A program made the translations under genes and the position numbers. This document shows positions 47,401 through 56,564 of a stretch of 64,000 nt of DNA, in pieces; the first letter of the stretch is position 1, and every line of letters begins with the position of its first letter. Origin of the DNA: Novosphingobium sp. G106 (lineage in GTDB: Bacteria; Pseudomonadota; Alphaproteobacteria; Sphingomonadales; Sphingomonadaceae); contig NZ_JAHOOZ010000001.1 in assembly GCF_019075875.1 (NCBI RefSeq), positions 2,542,001 through 2,606,000 of the forward strand. Direction: 5' to 3'. The notes beneath the pieces were generated by a model, which was not told the DNA's origin, made no database searches, and saw nothing but the letters and a program-made list of their open reading frames with translations.

Positions 47401-50400
47401 GCGGGGTCGCCAACGGCACCGCGGGCAGCAACGCCACCGGCGATCTCAACTCGACCGACGTCGACAACCCCGCCGATGCCTGGACGGTGGTTTCGACCGC
47501 CACCGCCGGCACCAACGGCTATGGCTCCTACACCATCGACGCCACCGGCCACTGGACCTATGCGGTCGACAACGCCAACGCCGCGGTGCAGGCGCTCAAC
47601 GCCGGCGACACGCTGACCGATACCTTCTCGGTCACCACCGTCGACGGGACCGCGCAGCTCGTCACCGTGACCATCGATGGCACCAACGACGCGGCGGTGA
47701 TCACCGGCGATACCAGCGGCACGGCCGTCGAGGCCGGCGGGGTCGCCAACGGCACCGCGGGCAGCAACGCCACCGGCGATCTCAACTCGACCGACGTCGA
47801 CAACCCCGCCGATGCCTGGACGGTGGTTTCGACCGCCACCGCCGGCACCAACGGCTATGGCTCCTACACCATCGACGCCACCGGCCACTGGACCTATGCG
47901 GTCGACAACGCCAACGCCGCGGTGCAGGCGCTCAACGCCGGCGACACGCTGACCGATACCTTCTCGGTCACCACCGTCGACGGGACCGCGCAGCTCGTCA
48001 CCGTGACCATCGATGGCACCAACGACGCGGCGGTGATCACCGGCGATACCAGCGGCACGGCCGTCGAGGCCGGCGGGGTCGCCAACGGCACCGCGGGCAG
48101 CAACGCCACCGGCGATCTCAACTCGACCGACGTCGACAACCCCGCCGATGCCTGGACGGTGGTTTCGACCGCCACCGCCGGCACCAACGGCTATGGCTCC
48201 TACACCATCGACGCCACCGGCCACTGGACCTATGCGGTCGACAACGCCAACGCCGCGGTGCAGGCGCTCAACGCCGGCGACACGCTGACCGATACCTTCT
48301 CGGTCACCACCGTCGACGGGACCGCGCAGCTCGTCACCGTGACCATCGATGGCACCAACGACGCGGCGGTGATCACCGGCGATACCAGCGGCACGGCCGT
48401 CGAGGCCGGCGGGGTCGCCAACGGCACCGCGGGCAGCAACGCCACCGGCGATCTCAACTCGACCGACGTCGACAACCCCGCCGATGCCTGGACGGTGGTT
48501 TCGACCGCCACCGCCGGCACCAACGGCTATGGCTCCTACACCATCGACGCCACCGGCCACTGGACCTATGCGGTCGACAACGCCAACGCCGCGGTCCAGG
48601 CGCTCAACGCCGGCGACACGCTGACCGATACCTTCTCGGTCACCACCGTCGACGGGACCGCGCAGCTCGTCACCGTGACCATCGATGGCACCAACGACGC
48701 GGCGGTGATCACCGGCGATACCAGCGGCACGGCCGTCGAGGCCGGCGGGGTCGCCAACGGCACCGCGGGCAGCAACGCCACCGGCGATCTCAACTCGACC
48801 GACGTCGACAACCCCGCCGATGCCTGGACGGTGGTTTCGACCGCCACCGCCGGCACCAACGGCTATGGCTCCTACACCATCGACGCCACCGGCCACTGGA
48901 CCTATGCGGTCGACAACGCCAACGCCGCGGTGCAGGCGCTCAACGCCGGCGACACGCTGACCGATACCTTCTCGGTCACCACCGTCGACGGGACCGCGCA
49001 GCTCGTCACCGTGACCATCGATGGCACCAACGACGCGGCGGTGATCACCGGCGATACCAGCGGCACGGCCGTCGAGGCCGGCGGGGTCGCCAACGGCACC
49101 GCGGGCAGCAACGCCACCGGCGATCTCAACTCGACCGACGTCGACAACCCCGCCGATGCCTGGACGGTGGTTTCGACCGCCACCGCCGGCACCAACGGCT
49201 ATGGCTCCTACACCATCGACGCCACCGGCCACTGGACCTATGCGGTCGACAACGCCAACGCCGCGGTGCAGGCGCTCAACGCCGGCGACACGCTGACCGA
49301 TACCTTCTCGGTCACCACCGTCGACGGGACCGCGCAGCTCGTCACCGTGACCATCGATGGCACCAACGACGCGGCGGTGATCACCGGCGATACCAGCGGC
49401 ACGGCCGTCGAGGCCGGCGGGGTCGCCAACGGCACCGCGGGCAGCAACGCCACCGGCGATCTCAACTCGACCGACGTCGACAACCCCGCCGATGCCTGGA
49501 CGGTGGTTTCGACCGCCACCGCCGGCACCAACGGCTATGGCTCCTACACCATCGACGCCACCGGCCACTGGACCTATGCGGTCGACAACGCCAACGCCGC
49601 GGTGCAGGCGCTCAACGCCGGCGACACGCTGACCGATACCTTCTCGGTCACCACCGTCGACGGGACCGCGCAGCTCGTCACCGTGACCATCGATGGCACC
49701 AACGACGCGGCGGTGATCACCGGCGATACCAGCGGCACGGCCGTCGAGGCCGGCGGGGTCGCCAACGGCACCGCGGGCAGCAACGCCACCGGCGATCTCA
49801 ACTCGACCGACGTCGACAACCCCGCCGATGCCTGGACGGTGGTTTCGACCGCCACCGCCGGCACCAACGGCTATGGCTCCTACACCATCGACGCCACCGG
49901 CCACTGGACCTATGCGGTCGACAACGCCAACGCCGCGGTGCAGGCGCTCAACGCCGGCGACACGCTGACCGATACCTTCTCGGTCACCACCGTCGACGGG
50001 ACCGCGCAGCTCGTCACCGTGACCATCGATGGCACCAACGACGCGGCGGTGATCACCGGCGATACCAGCGGCACGGCCGTCGAGGCCGGCGGGGTCGCCA
50101 ACGGCACCGCGGGCAGCAACGCCACCGGCGATCTCAACTCGACCGACGTCGACAACCCCGCCGATGCCTGGACGGTGGTTTCGACCGCCACCGCCGGCAC
50201 CAACGGCTATGGCTCCTACACCATCGACGCCACCGGCCACTGGACCTATGCGGTCGACAACGCCAACGCCGCGGTGCAGGCGCTCAACGCCGGCGACACG
50301 CTGACCGATACCTTCTCGGTCACCACCGTCGACGGGACCGCGCAGCTCGTCACCGTGACCATCGATGGCACCAACGACGCGGCGGTGATCACCGGCGATA

Positions 50401-53400
50401 CCAGCGGCACGGCCGTCGAGGCCGGCGGGGTCGCCAACGGCACCGCGGGCAGCAACGCCACCGGCGATCTCAACTCGACCGACGTCGACAACCCCGCCGA
50501 TGCCTGGACGGTGGTTTCGACCGCCACCGCCGGCACCAACGGCTATGGCTCCTACACCATCGACGCCACCGGCCACTGGACCTATGCGGTCGACAACGCC
50601 AACGCCGCGGTGCAGGCGCTCAACGCCGGCGACACGCTGACCGATACCTTCTCGGTCACCACCGTCGACGGGACCGCGCAGCTCGTCACCGTGACCATCG
50701 ATGGCACCAACGACGCGGCGGTGATCACCGGCGATACCAGCGGCACGGCCGTCGAGGCCGGCGGGGTCGCCAACGGCACCGCGGGCAGCAACGCCACCGG
50801 CGATCTCAACTCGACCGACGTCGACAACCCCGCCGATGCCTGGACGGTGGTTTCGACCGCCACCGCCGGCACCAACGGCTATGGCTCCTACACCATCGAC
50901 GCCACCGGCCACTGGACCTATGCGGTCGACAACGCCAACGCCGCGGTGCAGGCGCTCAACGCCGGCGACACGCTGACCGATACCTTCTCGGTCACCACCG
51001 TCGACGGGACCGCGCAGCTCGTCACCGTGACCATCGATGGCACCAACGACGCGGCGGTGATCACCGGCGATACCAGCGGCACGGCCGTCGAGGCCGGCGG
51101 GGTCGCCAACGGCACCGCGGGCAGCAACGCCACCGGCGATCTCAACTCGACCGACGTCGACAACCCCGCCGATGCCTGGACGGTGGTTTCGACCGCCACC
51201 GCCGGCACCAACGGCTATGGCTCCTACACCATCGACGCCACCGGCCACTGGACCTATGCGGTCGACAACGCCAACGCCGCGGTCCAGGCGCTCAACTCAG
51301 GGCAGACGCTGACCGACACCTTCGCGGTCACGACCATCGACGGCACCAGCAAAACGGTTAGCGTCATTATTAACGGCGCAAATGATGCTGCCGTCATATC
51401 AGGTAGTTCCGCAGGCTCGGTGATCGAAGCGGGCGGCATCGGGAACGCCTCACCCGGCACGCCGACGGCCACCGGTACGCTGACAGACACCGACGTCGAC
51501 AACACGCCCAATACCTTCACTGCTGTCGCAGCTGGAGCTGCAACGCTAGGTGGATACGGCACCTACCAGATGAACGCCGGAGGGACCTGGACCTACACGC
51601 TCAACAACAACAATGGCACGGTCCAGGCGCTCAACTCAGGGCAGACGCTGACCGACACCTTCGCGGTCACGACCATCGACGGCACCAACAAAACGGTTAG
51701 CGTCATTATTAACGGCGCAAATGATGCTGCCGTCATATCAGGTAGTTCCGCAGGCTCGGTGATCGAAGCGGGCGGCATCGGGAACGCCTCACCCGGCACA
51801 CCGACGGCCACCGGTACGCTGACAGACACCGACGTCGACAACACGCCCAATACCTTCACTGCTGTCGCAGCTGGAGCTGCAACGCTAGGTGGATACGGCA
51901 CCTACCAGATGAACGCCGGAGGGACCTGGACCTACACGCTCAACAACAACAATGGCACGGTCCAGGCGCTCAACTCAGGGCAGACGCTGACCGACACCTT
52001 CGCGGTCACGACCATCGACGGCACCAACAAAACGGTTAGCGTCATTATCAACGGCGCAAATGATGCAGCCGTCATATCGGGTGCCGCTACAGCTAATCTC
52101 ACGGAGAGCAACGCGATCCAGTCCACCAGCGGCACACTTAACGTTACCGATGTAGACAGTTCGGCTACCTTCGTGCCTCAAACAAACGCGACAGGCAACA
52201 ACGGTTACGGCAAGTTCAGCATCAACTCTGCCGGCGCTTGGACTTATACGATGAATACAGCCCATGACGAGTTCGCGGGCGGCACCACCTACACAGACTC
52301 TATAACGGTCGCGACCGCAGACGGCACGACGAAGGTCCTAACCGTGAATATCTTGGGAACGATCGACGCTGTTGCGACGGTCACGTCGCTTAGCTCCGAT
52401 ACCGGGGCTTCCGCGAGCGATTTTGTAACGACCTCGACCTCGCAGACGGTCAGTGGGAATTACACAGGAGCTCTTCAAACGGGCGAGAAAATCCAGGTAA
52501 GCGCCAATGGCACCACGTGGATCGATGCGGTAGCAAATGGGGTAAGCTGGTCAGCCAGTGGCGTCACGTTGTCACCAGGAACGGGTACATTGTCGGTGCG
52601 CACGATCGATGCCGCCAACAATACCATCGCAGGCACGGGGCATAGTTACACTCTTGATAATTCCGCGCCGCAATTTCTCGACAATCTCAGTTCCAGCGGG
52701 GCCGCAGGCAACCAATTCGCATTTGTTATGACGAAGTCTGGCAACAACTTCACCTTCAGGGTGACTGGCTCTGATAATGTTGGCATCAGTTCCGTTAATA
52801 TTTTCAATCAAACCACCGGCACATCTCTGGGATCCGCTTCCTTAAGCGGAGGAGTATACTCCCTTACGGTCGGCAACATTGTCAACAATGGTCAGACCTT
52901 TATCGCGACAATCGTTGATGCCGCAGGAAACACCGCCACCAAGAGCGGAACAGTGTCCTCAAATTCCTTCGCCATTGCTCCGGCTGGCATCGCTGGCTCA
53001 CCAATCAACCTCGGGCTTCAGATCGACGAACATACTGGCCAGTCCGTCACGATAACGATCGCCAATCTTGCGGCGGATTGGATACTGAACGGCGGCATAC
53101 ACAACGCCGACAGCACCTGGACGATCGTCACCACGGATCCGTCCGCGGTGACAGTCACTACGCCAGCAACATTCGCAGGCGCCGAACTGCTGGAGGTCAC
53201 TATGACCTGGACCGACGCTCAGGGAGTCCTTCAAACAGCCTTTGTGGCGGACAATGTCGAGGCCTATGCCCCAGGGAACCCGATCTTCGCGCTGTCCGGA
53301 GACGACAATCTGACCGGCTCTGTCGGAGCAGACCTGTTCGTTATCGCACAGCCAATCGGAACCGATAGGCTCTTCACGTTCGATGCCGCCCAAGACAGGA

Positions 53401-54407
53401 TCGATCTCGTCGCCTTCGCGGGATTCGCCAGCTTCGCTGACGTTGCGGTCCACCTCGCCAATGACAGTGCCGGGAATGCCGTGCTCGAGCTCGGTAATGG
53501 TCAACGCATTGTATTTGAGGGTGTCGATGCGGCCGCACTCGGTGCGGAGAACTTCATCTTCAATGAACTGCCGGCAGTCACCAACGCAGGTACGATCGCT
53601 ATCGGCGACGGAGCAAGCCTACCTCTGAGTGGGTTGATCGAGAACAGCGGGACAATCGCCCTCCAATCCAGCGGCGCAGGAGCTCGGCTCGAGCTGATCC
53701 AGCACGGCATTACGCTGCTGGGCGGTGGCCACGTCACGCTTTCCGACCATTCTGGGAACGTCATTGCCGGGACACTCGACAGCGTGACCCTGAACAACGT
53801 CGACAATACAATCTCCGGCGCGGGCGAGATCGGTGTCCTCACCCTCAGCAATGCGGGTGCGATCGTCGCCGATGGATCGCATGCGCTGGTCATCGACACC
53901 GGTGCTCATACGATCGTCAACTCCGGCACCTTGAGTGCTATCGGTGCGGGCGGACTCGCCATAGGCAGCAGTGTCGAGAACAGCGGCGTTATCGCCATCG
54001 ACAACAGCAGTTTGGCACTGACCGGATCGTTGACTGGACACGGCACGCTATCGCTCGACGGCCATGCAGTAGCAAACATTACGGGTACCGTTACCAACGC
54101 CATCACGCTCGCCGCCGATGCCGAGGTTTTGCTCGGTTTCGGCGACGCGGGACACATAACCGGTTCGATCACAGGCTTCGACCATAACGACGAGATCGAC
54201 TTCCTTAATCTTGATTTCAATGAGGGAAGCTCGGTCACCTATCTTTCCAATGCAGAGGGTACCGGTGGCGAGCTGCATATCAGCAATGGAACCCAAACAG
54301 CCGACTTGGTCTTTTCCGGCAGTTACGACGCCAGCCTCTTCCATCTCGCGGCGGACACCGATGGTAGCCTGCTTCTGCTATATGGCAACCAAGTCGCGCT
54401 CGGCTGA
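44421..54407 (+). CDS. giant VCBS-repeat adhesin, 3328 aa
   Basis: Start MATVSTGGPAKDDTYTFLED at ATG 44421 follows AAGGG; there is no N-terminal signal peptide. In order: three 130-residue repeats (DVGHTASIT, AGSSAFDYLAAGQKLTL, DDHDGG); one VCBS unit; fifteen nearly identical 112-residue VCBS units (GTNDAAVITGDTSGTAVEAG, YGSYTIDATGHWTYAVDN); two 113-residue units; another VCBS unit; an Ig-like region; and an Asn/Gly/Asp-rich C-terminal part with FALSGDDNLTGSVGADLFVI and beta-helix-like repeats. The layout fits a type I-secreted surface adhesin with a C-terminal signal. No type I secretion genes are in the window. It likely serves biofilm or surface attachment. Confidence 0.9.
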   Translation: MATVSTGGPAKDDTYTFLEDSSLFLSYYNTQTYVLTLDVIANDGGNSSTIVYSVDDGNGNLTKADQDLAVSDVGGTWEATASGNSIQIVDNKVQFKLSGGRDINSLSAGEVLTDQFVYAIRQSNGNISQSKVMITLTGTNDAPVVKAIAQTNLSEQTNNAPLTSNIAISFTDADLNDVGHTASITSFSKSGVTAGLGLTDAQLQALITLSSVTKASGSSTGSLNAAFSAGSSAFDYLAAGQKLTLNYTVTIDDHDGGVGSKTFAIEITGTNDAATVNAIAQTNFIEQTDSTALTANIGVTFTDVDLADVGHTASITGVTRSGITGGLLLSDAQLQALITPGIVTKAAGSSAGSVNLAVSAPSNAFDYLATGEKLTLTYNVAIDDHDGGIGSKSFVVEITGTNDAPILNSIAQTNLNEPTNTLPLTANIGVTFSDVDVNDVGHTASITGFSKSGVTTGLALNDAQLQSLITLGTVTKNAGSTTGSVNAAFSAGSSAFDYLAAGQKLTLVYTVTVDDHDGGTNTKNFVIEINGTNDVPVIGGVSTGSVQEDVAVSSGNLTTGGMLTISDVDQGQSSFVPQTNAGGVYGHFTLASNGAWTYVANNSQTAIQRLGAAQSITDSFTAFSSDGTANQTITIVIHGTNDAAVITGDTSGTAVEAGGVANGTAGSNATGDLNSTDVDNPADAWTVVSTATAGTNGYGSYTIDATGHWTYAVDNANAAVQALNAGDTLTDTFSVTTVDGTAQLVTVTIDGTNDAAVITGDTSGTAVEAGGVANGTAGSNATGDLNSTDVDNPADAWTVVSTATAGTNGYGSYTIDATGHWTYAVDNANAAVQALNAGDTLTDTFSVTTVDGTAQLVTVTIDGTNDAAVITGDTSGTAVEAGGVANGTAGSNATGDLNSTDVDNPADAWTVVSTATAGTNGYGSYTIDATGHWTYAVDNANAAVQALNAGDTLTDTFSVTTVDGTAQLVTVTIDGTNDAAVITGDTSGTAVEAGGVANGTAGSNATGDLNSTDVDNPADAWTVVSTATAGTNGYGSYTIDATGHWTYAVDNANAAVQALNAGDTLTDTFSVTTVDGTAQLVTVTIDGTNDAAVITGDTSGTAVEAGGVANGTAGSNATGDLNSTDVDNPADAWTVVSTATAGTNGYGSYTIDATGHWTYAVDNANAAVQALNAGDTLTDTFSVTTVDGTAQLVTVTIDGTNDAAVITGDTSGTAVEAGGVANGTAGSNATGDLNSTDVDNPADAWTVVSTATAGTNGYGSYTIDATGHWTYAVDNANAAVQALNAGDTLTDTFSVTTVDGTAQLVTVTIDGTNDAAVITGDTSGTAVEAGGVANGTAGSNATGDLNSTDVDNPADAWTVVSTATAGTNGYGSYTIDATGHWTYAVDNANAAVQALNAGDTLTDTFSVTTVDGTAQLVTVTIDGTNDAAVITGDTSGTAVEAGGVANGTAGSNATGDLNSTDVDNPADAWTVVSTATAGTNGYGSYTIDATGHWTYAVDNANAAVQALNAGDTLTDTFSVTTVDGTAQLVTVTIDGTNDAAVITGDTSGTAVEAGGVANGTAGSNATGDLNSTDVDNPADAWTVVSTATAGTNGYGSYTIDATGHWTYAVDNANAAVQALNAGDTLTDTFSVTTVDGTAQLVTVTIDGTNDAAVITGDTSGTAVEAGGVANGTAGSNATGDLNSTDVDNPADAWTVVSTATAGTNGYGSYTIDATGHWTYAVDNANAAVQALNAGDTLTDTFSVTTVDGTAQLVTVTIDGTNDAAVITGDTSGTAVEAGGVANGTAGSNATGDLNSTDVDNPADAWTVVSTATAGTNGYGSYTIDATGHWTYAVDNANAAVQALNAGDTLTDTFSVTTVDGTAQLVTVTIDGTNDAAVITGDTSGTAVEAGGVANGTAGSNATGDLNSTDVDNPADAWTVVSTATAGTNGYGSYTIDATGHWTYAVDNANAAVQALNAGDTLTDTFSVTTVDGTAQLVTVTIDGTNDAAVITGDTSGTAVEAGGVANGTAGSNATGDLNSTDVDNPADAWTVVSTATAGTNGYGSYTIDATGHWTYAVDNANAAVQALNAGDTLTDTFSVTTVDGTAQLVTVTIDGTNDAAVITGDTSGTAVEAGGVANGTAGSNATGDLNSTDVDNPADAWTVVSTATAGTNGYGSYTIDATGHWTYAVDNANAAVQALNAGDTLTDTFSVTTVDGTAQLVTVTIDGTNDAAVITGDTSGTAVEAGGVANGTAGSNATGDLNSTDVDNPADAWTVVSTATAGTNGYGSYTIDATGHWTYAVDNANAAVQALNSGQTLTDTFAVTTIDGTSKTVSVIINGANDAAVISGSSAGSVIEAGGIGNASPGTPTATGTLTDTDVDNTPNTFTAVAAGAATLGGYGTYQMNAGGTWTYTLNNNNGTVQALNSGQTLTDTFAVTTIDGTNKTVSVIINGANDAAVISGSSAGSVIEAGGIGNASPGTPTATGTLTDTDVDNTPNTFTAVAAGAATLGGYGTYQMNAGGTWTYTLNNNNGTVQALNSGQTLTDTFAVTTIDGTNKTVSVIINGANDAAVISGAATANLTESNAIQSTSGTLNVTDVDSSATFVPQTNATGNNGYGKFSINSAGAWTYTMNTAHDEFAGGTTYTDSITVATADGTTKVLTVNILGTIDAVATVTSLSSDTGASASDFVTTSTSQTVSGNYTGALQTGEKIQVSANGTTWIDAVANGVSWSASGVTLSPGTGTLSVRTIDAANNTIAGTGHSYTLDNSAPQFLDNLSSSGAAGNQFAFVMTKSGNNFTFRVTGSDNVGISSVNIFNQTTGTSLGSASLSGGVYSLTVGNIVNNGQTFIATIVDAAGNTATKSGTVSSNSFAIAPAGIAGSPINLGLQIDEHTGQSVTITIANLAADWILNGGIHNADSTWTIVTTDPSAVTVTTPATFAGAELLEVTMTWTDAQGVLQTAFVADNVEAYAPGNPIFALSGDDNLTGSVGADLFVIAQPIGTDRLFTFDAAQDRIDLVAFAGFASFADVAVHLANDSAGNAVLELGNGQRIVFEGVDAAALGAENFIFNELPAVTNAGTIAIGDGASLPLSGLIENSGTIALQSSGAGARLELIQHGITLLGGGHVTLSDHSGNVIAGTLDSVTLNNVDNTISGAGEIGVLTLSNAGAIVADGSHALVIDTGAHTIVNSGTLSAIGAGGLAIGSSVENSGVIAIDNSSLALTGSLTGHGTLSLDGHAVANITGTVTNAITLAADAEVLLGFGDAGHITGSITGFDHNDEIDFLNLDFNEGSSVTYLSNAEGTGGELHISNGTQTADLVFSGSYDASLFHLAADTDGSLLLLYGNQVALG
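46336..51297 (+). repeat. tandem array of fifteen 336-bp coding repeats
   Basis: The unit starting GTGATCACCGGCGATACC recurs at 46353 and every 336 bp up to 51057 (15 copies). Copies are almost identical in DNA: the only difference I noticed is GGTCCAGG instead of GGTGCAGG near 48594 and again in the last copy, where the next repeat type takes over. Since 336 is divisible by three, copy number can change without breaking the frame. Confidence 0.95.
51283..52075 (+). repeat. second tandem repeat, 339 bp, two full copies plus a partial
   Basis: GTCCAGGCGCTCAACTCAGG occurs at 51283, 51622 and 51961. Copies one and two are nearly identical (AGCAAA versus AACAAA, CACGCC versus CACACC). The third diverges after CGGCGCAAATGATGCAGCC. 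Confidence 0.9.
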
Positions 54408-54420
54408 AGCAGCAGCCGCG

Positions 54421-54460
54421 TAGACGACCTCTCGTCATTTTGATGACGAGGGGTCGTCTA
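54421..54460 (+). terminator. 18-bp stem-loop directly after the adhesin gene
   Basis: TAGACGACCTCTCGTCAT pairs with ATGACGAGGGGTCGTCTA over 18 bp with one G-U and a 4-base loop. No U-run follows. It begins 13 bases after the stop codon and probably marks the transcript end. Confidence 0.65.
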
Positions 54461-54686
54461 GATTATCTCGGTCCGCCATCTAGCAAACTTCTGGGTGCCA
54501 TTAACGCCGGCACTTCGATGACTTTAATCTCGCACAGTGGGGATAAATTTCCGTTTGGTTTCAAGGATTGCAAAATCACCCTCGAACGGCGGCATCTCGG
54601 CGGCGGGTCCGACAGGCGAATGATGCCCTACTCGAAATCGATTGCAGCATTCTGTGATCGGCCATTCCGGCCATCGGAGATATGCC

Positions 54687-55319
54687 ATGGGACATTCAGA
54701 CCTTGACCCCGCCGTGCACGATCGGCGTCCTTGGAATGCTGGAAAGAATCTTGGGCCCAAGCGCCCACTGAAACCTAGAGATATCTGGGCAATCCGGTTC
54801 TATCTCGACGAACATCGTCGGCTTCGCGACCGGGCCCTGTTTGATTTGGCGATCGACAGCAAACTTCGTGGCTGCGACTTGGTCAAAATCAAGATCGGCG
54901 ATGTTGTGAGTGGCGGAAGCATTCGAACGCGCTCGACCATCATCCAGCAAAAGACTGGCAGACCTGTGCAGTTCGAAATCATGACGGAAGCTCGGAAGAG
55001 CCTTACCGCATGGCTCGCTCGGCGTCGCGGCACCATCTTTGCCTTACTATTCCCTAGCCGTGTGGATTACCTGGGTCATCTGAGCACAAGGCAATATGCC
55101 CGGTTCGTAGATGAGTGGGTTTCGACGGTTGGCTTGGATCGCTACGAGTACGGCACGCACTCGCTGCGCCGAACGAAAGCTTCCCTGATCTACAAAGCGA
55201 CCGGAAATCTGCGAGCCGTGCAAATACTACTCGGCCACACCAATATCGAAAACACGGTTAGATATCTTGGAGTGGATATCGACGACGCACTGACCTTGTC
55301 CGAGAGAACGGACATCTGA
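54687..55319 (+). CDS. tyrosine recombinase (phage integrase family), short form
   Basis: The 210-residue protein contains the catalytic domain only. The residues include Arg in DSKLRGCDLVKIKIGDV, Lys in IIQQKTGRPVQFEI, HxxR in YGTHSLRRTKASLIYKATGN, LLGHTNIENT, and the nucleophile in TVRYLGVD. The usual N-terminal SAM-like domain is missing, as in a group of orphan integrases common in sphingomonads. No attachment sites or element genes are adjacent. The ATG at 54687 was chosen over one 45 bases upstream because it begins the conserved part. Confidence 0.85.
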   Translation: MGHSDLDPAVHDRRPWNAGKNLGPKRPLKPRDIWAIRFYLDEHRRLRDRALFDLAIDSKLRGCDLVKIKIGDVVSGGSIRTRSTIIQQKTGRPVQFEIMTEARKSLTAWLARRRGTIFALLFPSRVDYLGHLSTRQYARFVDEWVSTVGLDRYEYGTHSLRRTKASLIYKATGNLRAVQILLGHTNIENTVRYLGVDIDDALTLSERTDI

Positions 55320-55458
55320 ACGATCGCCGGCTCTCCGTTCCAAACGGAGAGCCGGTACAGGCCCATGAACGATCGGCAGCTGTCAGGGATCCAATTTGGA
55401 CCGCAGAAGGACCGCTACGTCGGCGGCAGCTGCCAGAAGCCCCTAACAGAAGGCAAAT
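55320..55458. other. short spacer with a dispersed repeat motif
   Basis: It starts with a hairpin CTCTCCGTT-CCAA-AACGGAGAG (55331-55352) directly after the integrase, a plausible 3' end. It then has GGACCGCAGAAGGACC...TACGTCGGCGGCAG, a copy of the dispersed motif. Confidence 0.4.
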
Positions 55459-55623
55459 TCAATTCCTGAGCAGCGGATGCTTCAGAGAACGACAGCGCCA
55501 ACCGGCATTATCGACCGCGCGGAGGCGATCTGCCTCAGCCGCCAGCCTCTGCCCTCTCTCAAGACCAGTTGCCTCTGCAGCCATCTCATCAAGCCGCTTG
55601 GCGCGTGCCTCACGTTCGGTCAT
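55459..55623 (-). CDS. hypothetical protein, 54 aa
   Basis: MTEREARAKRLDEMAAEATG is followed by LERGQRLAAEADRLRAVDNA and GWRCRSLKHPLLRN. It is highly helical and charged. A GAGG directly touches the ATG, so the start is uncertain. No recognised family. It is one of several tiny minus-strand genes here. Confidence 0.45.
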   Translation of the reverse strand: MTEREARAKRLDEMAAEATGLERGQRLAAEADRLRAVDNAGWRCRSLKHPLLRN

Positions 55624-55753
55624 CCTCAGAGTAATGCACAAGTTTATCCACAAGTCGAGAACTTGCAGCGCGCCGTCACACAGTGATCGCTTGGCCTGAA
55701 TTCTCCGCAATTATCACGCGGTCGCAATGCGAGAGAATTCGCCGCCCCGCAGG

Positions 55754-55951
55754 CTAAGTTGATCGAGTACCCAGAATATCGTCGTTCGCGTTCGCGGGAT
55801 GACCCCGCAACCGTGCGATCGCGGCGTCGAGCGCGGGCGGATCCCAACCGAGAATTCCCGCGAGCGCATTGAGCTGATCGAGAGACAGGCCGCGCTGCCG
55901 GGCAAATCTCTTGAGCTTGCCTGGCGTCCCGTTGTTGGTTCTGCGAAGCAT
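55754..55951 (-). CDS. hypothetical protein, 65 aa
   Basis: MLRRTNNGTPGKLKRFARQR is followed by GLSLDQLNALAGILGWDPPA and LDAAIARLRGHPANANDD. GGGAGG lies 9 bases before the ATG, which supports expression. The basic N-terminus and helical body could bind nucleic acid, but no named domain is evident. Confidence 0.6.
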   Translation of the reverse strand: MLRRTNNGTPGKLKRFARQRGLSLDQLNALAGILGWDPPALDAAIARLRGHPANANDDILGTRST

Positions 55952-56043
55952 GGTGTGTTCCTCCCTCGCTGAGTCTCTAGAGTTTTTGAAGGCGGCCCGT
56001 ACCTTGCGGACAAGGCGGCCTTTGACCAGATCCCGCGTGAGCG

Positions 56044-56268
56044 TCAGCGCCCGAGCTTCGCCTTAAGCTCGTCAATCATCTTCGACGCTTCCGCCTTGCT
56101 GATGGCACTGGAAGGCGGCTCGACCTCTGCTTCCTCACACAGCGTGGTGAGGTAAGACGCCTGCGCACCGGTGATGGGATCGTCACCGGACACCCACTCG
56201 TCCGGGTCTTTCTCGGTATTGGAGCCGGGGTGCTCGTCCAGTTTCGGGTTGTGCAGTTGATCGGTCAC
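56044..56268 (-). CDS. DUF3072 family protein
   Basis: The 74-residue protein shows the family core DPITGAQASYLTTLCEEAEV followed by ISKAEASKMIDELKAKLG, with an acidic leader (DEHPGSNTEKDPDEWVSGDD). DUF3072 proteins are typical members of the alphaproteobacterial general stress regulon. The start is GTG at 56268, preceded by AAGGA at 7 bases. A perfect EcfG-type promoter lies 36 bases upstream. Confidence 0.88.
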   Translation of the reverse strand: MTDQLHNPKLDEHPGSNTEKDPDEWVSGDDPITGAQASYLTTLCEEAEVEPPSSAISKAEASKMIDELKAKLGR

Positions 56269-56303
56269 TGCGCTTTCCTTTCAAGTTCTCTGTTCGTTCT
56301 TAG

Positions 56304-56328
56304 AACGGCATAGTGTTAGAAGCGTTCC
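56304..56328 (-). promoter_or_regulatory. EcfG-type promoter for the DUF3072 gene
   Basis: On the minus strand GGAAC (56328-56324) and CGTT (56307-56304) are 16 bases apart, the consensus for the general-stress sigma factor. Confidence 0.75.
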
Positions 56329-56564
56329 CAGTGCTTGATTTTCAATGCCAGGCGCTACGTAGCGCGAAGGAGCGGCGGAATGTGATAATCGCTATACCAT
56401 TCCCGGTAACTCACCCTGGCGCGCTTGCGTCATGATTGGATGGATGGTTTCGAGGATCCGATCCGAGTCCTGGGACGGCGACTACGTCGGCGATTAACGC
56501 TGGAGGTCGCCGCCCGCGACCATGGCGCTCGGTTGAATATCTGCACAGATGAGGATTTTCAGCG
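56329..56564. other. gene-free stretch
   Basis: A plus-strand frame from about 56425 crosses a terminator at 56630, so I do not accept it as a gene. It contains GGGACGGCGACTACGTCGGC near 56472, a possible copy of the dispersed motif. Confidence 0.4.

Noticed and set aside
46550..51211. Fourteen identical 97-residue minus-strand frames
   Set aside because: They are the other antisense frame of the same repeat.
46077..51248. A 1723-residue open frame on the minus strand within the adhesin array
   Set aside because: It exists because the 336-bp repeat is divisible by three and GC-rich. It is the antisense of the VCBS units, with a Gly/Val/Asp-only composition and no start signals.
46336..51297. 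A CRISPR-like array
   Set aside because: Repeats are 336 bp, contiguous, coding and lack spacers.
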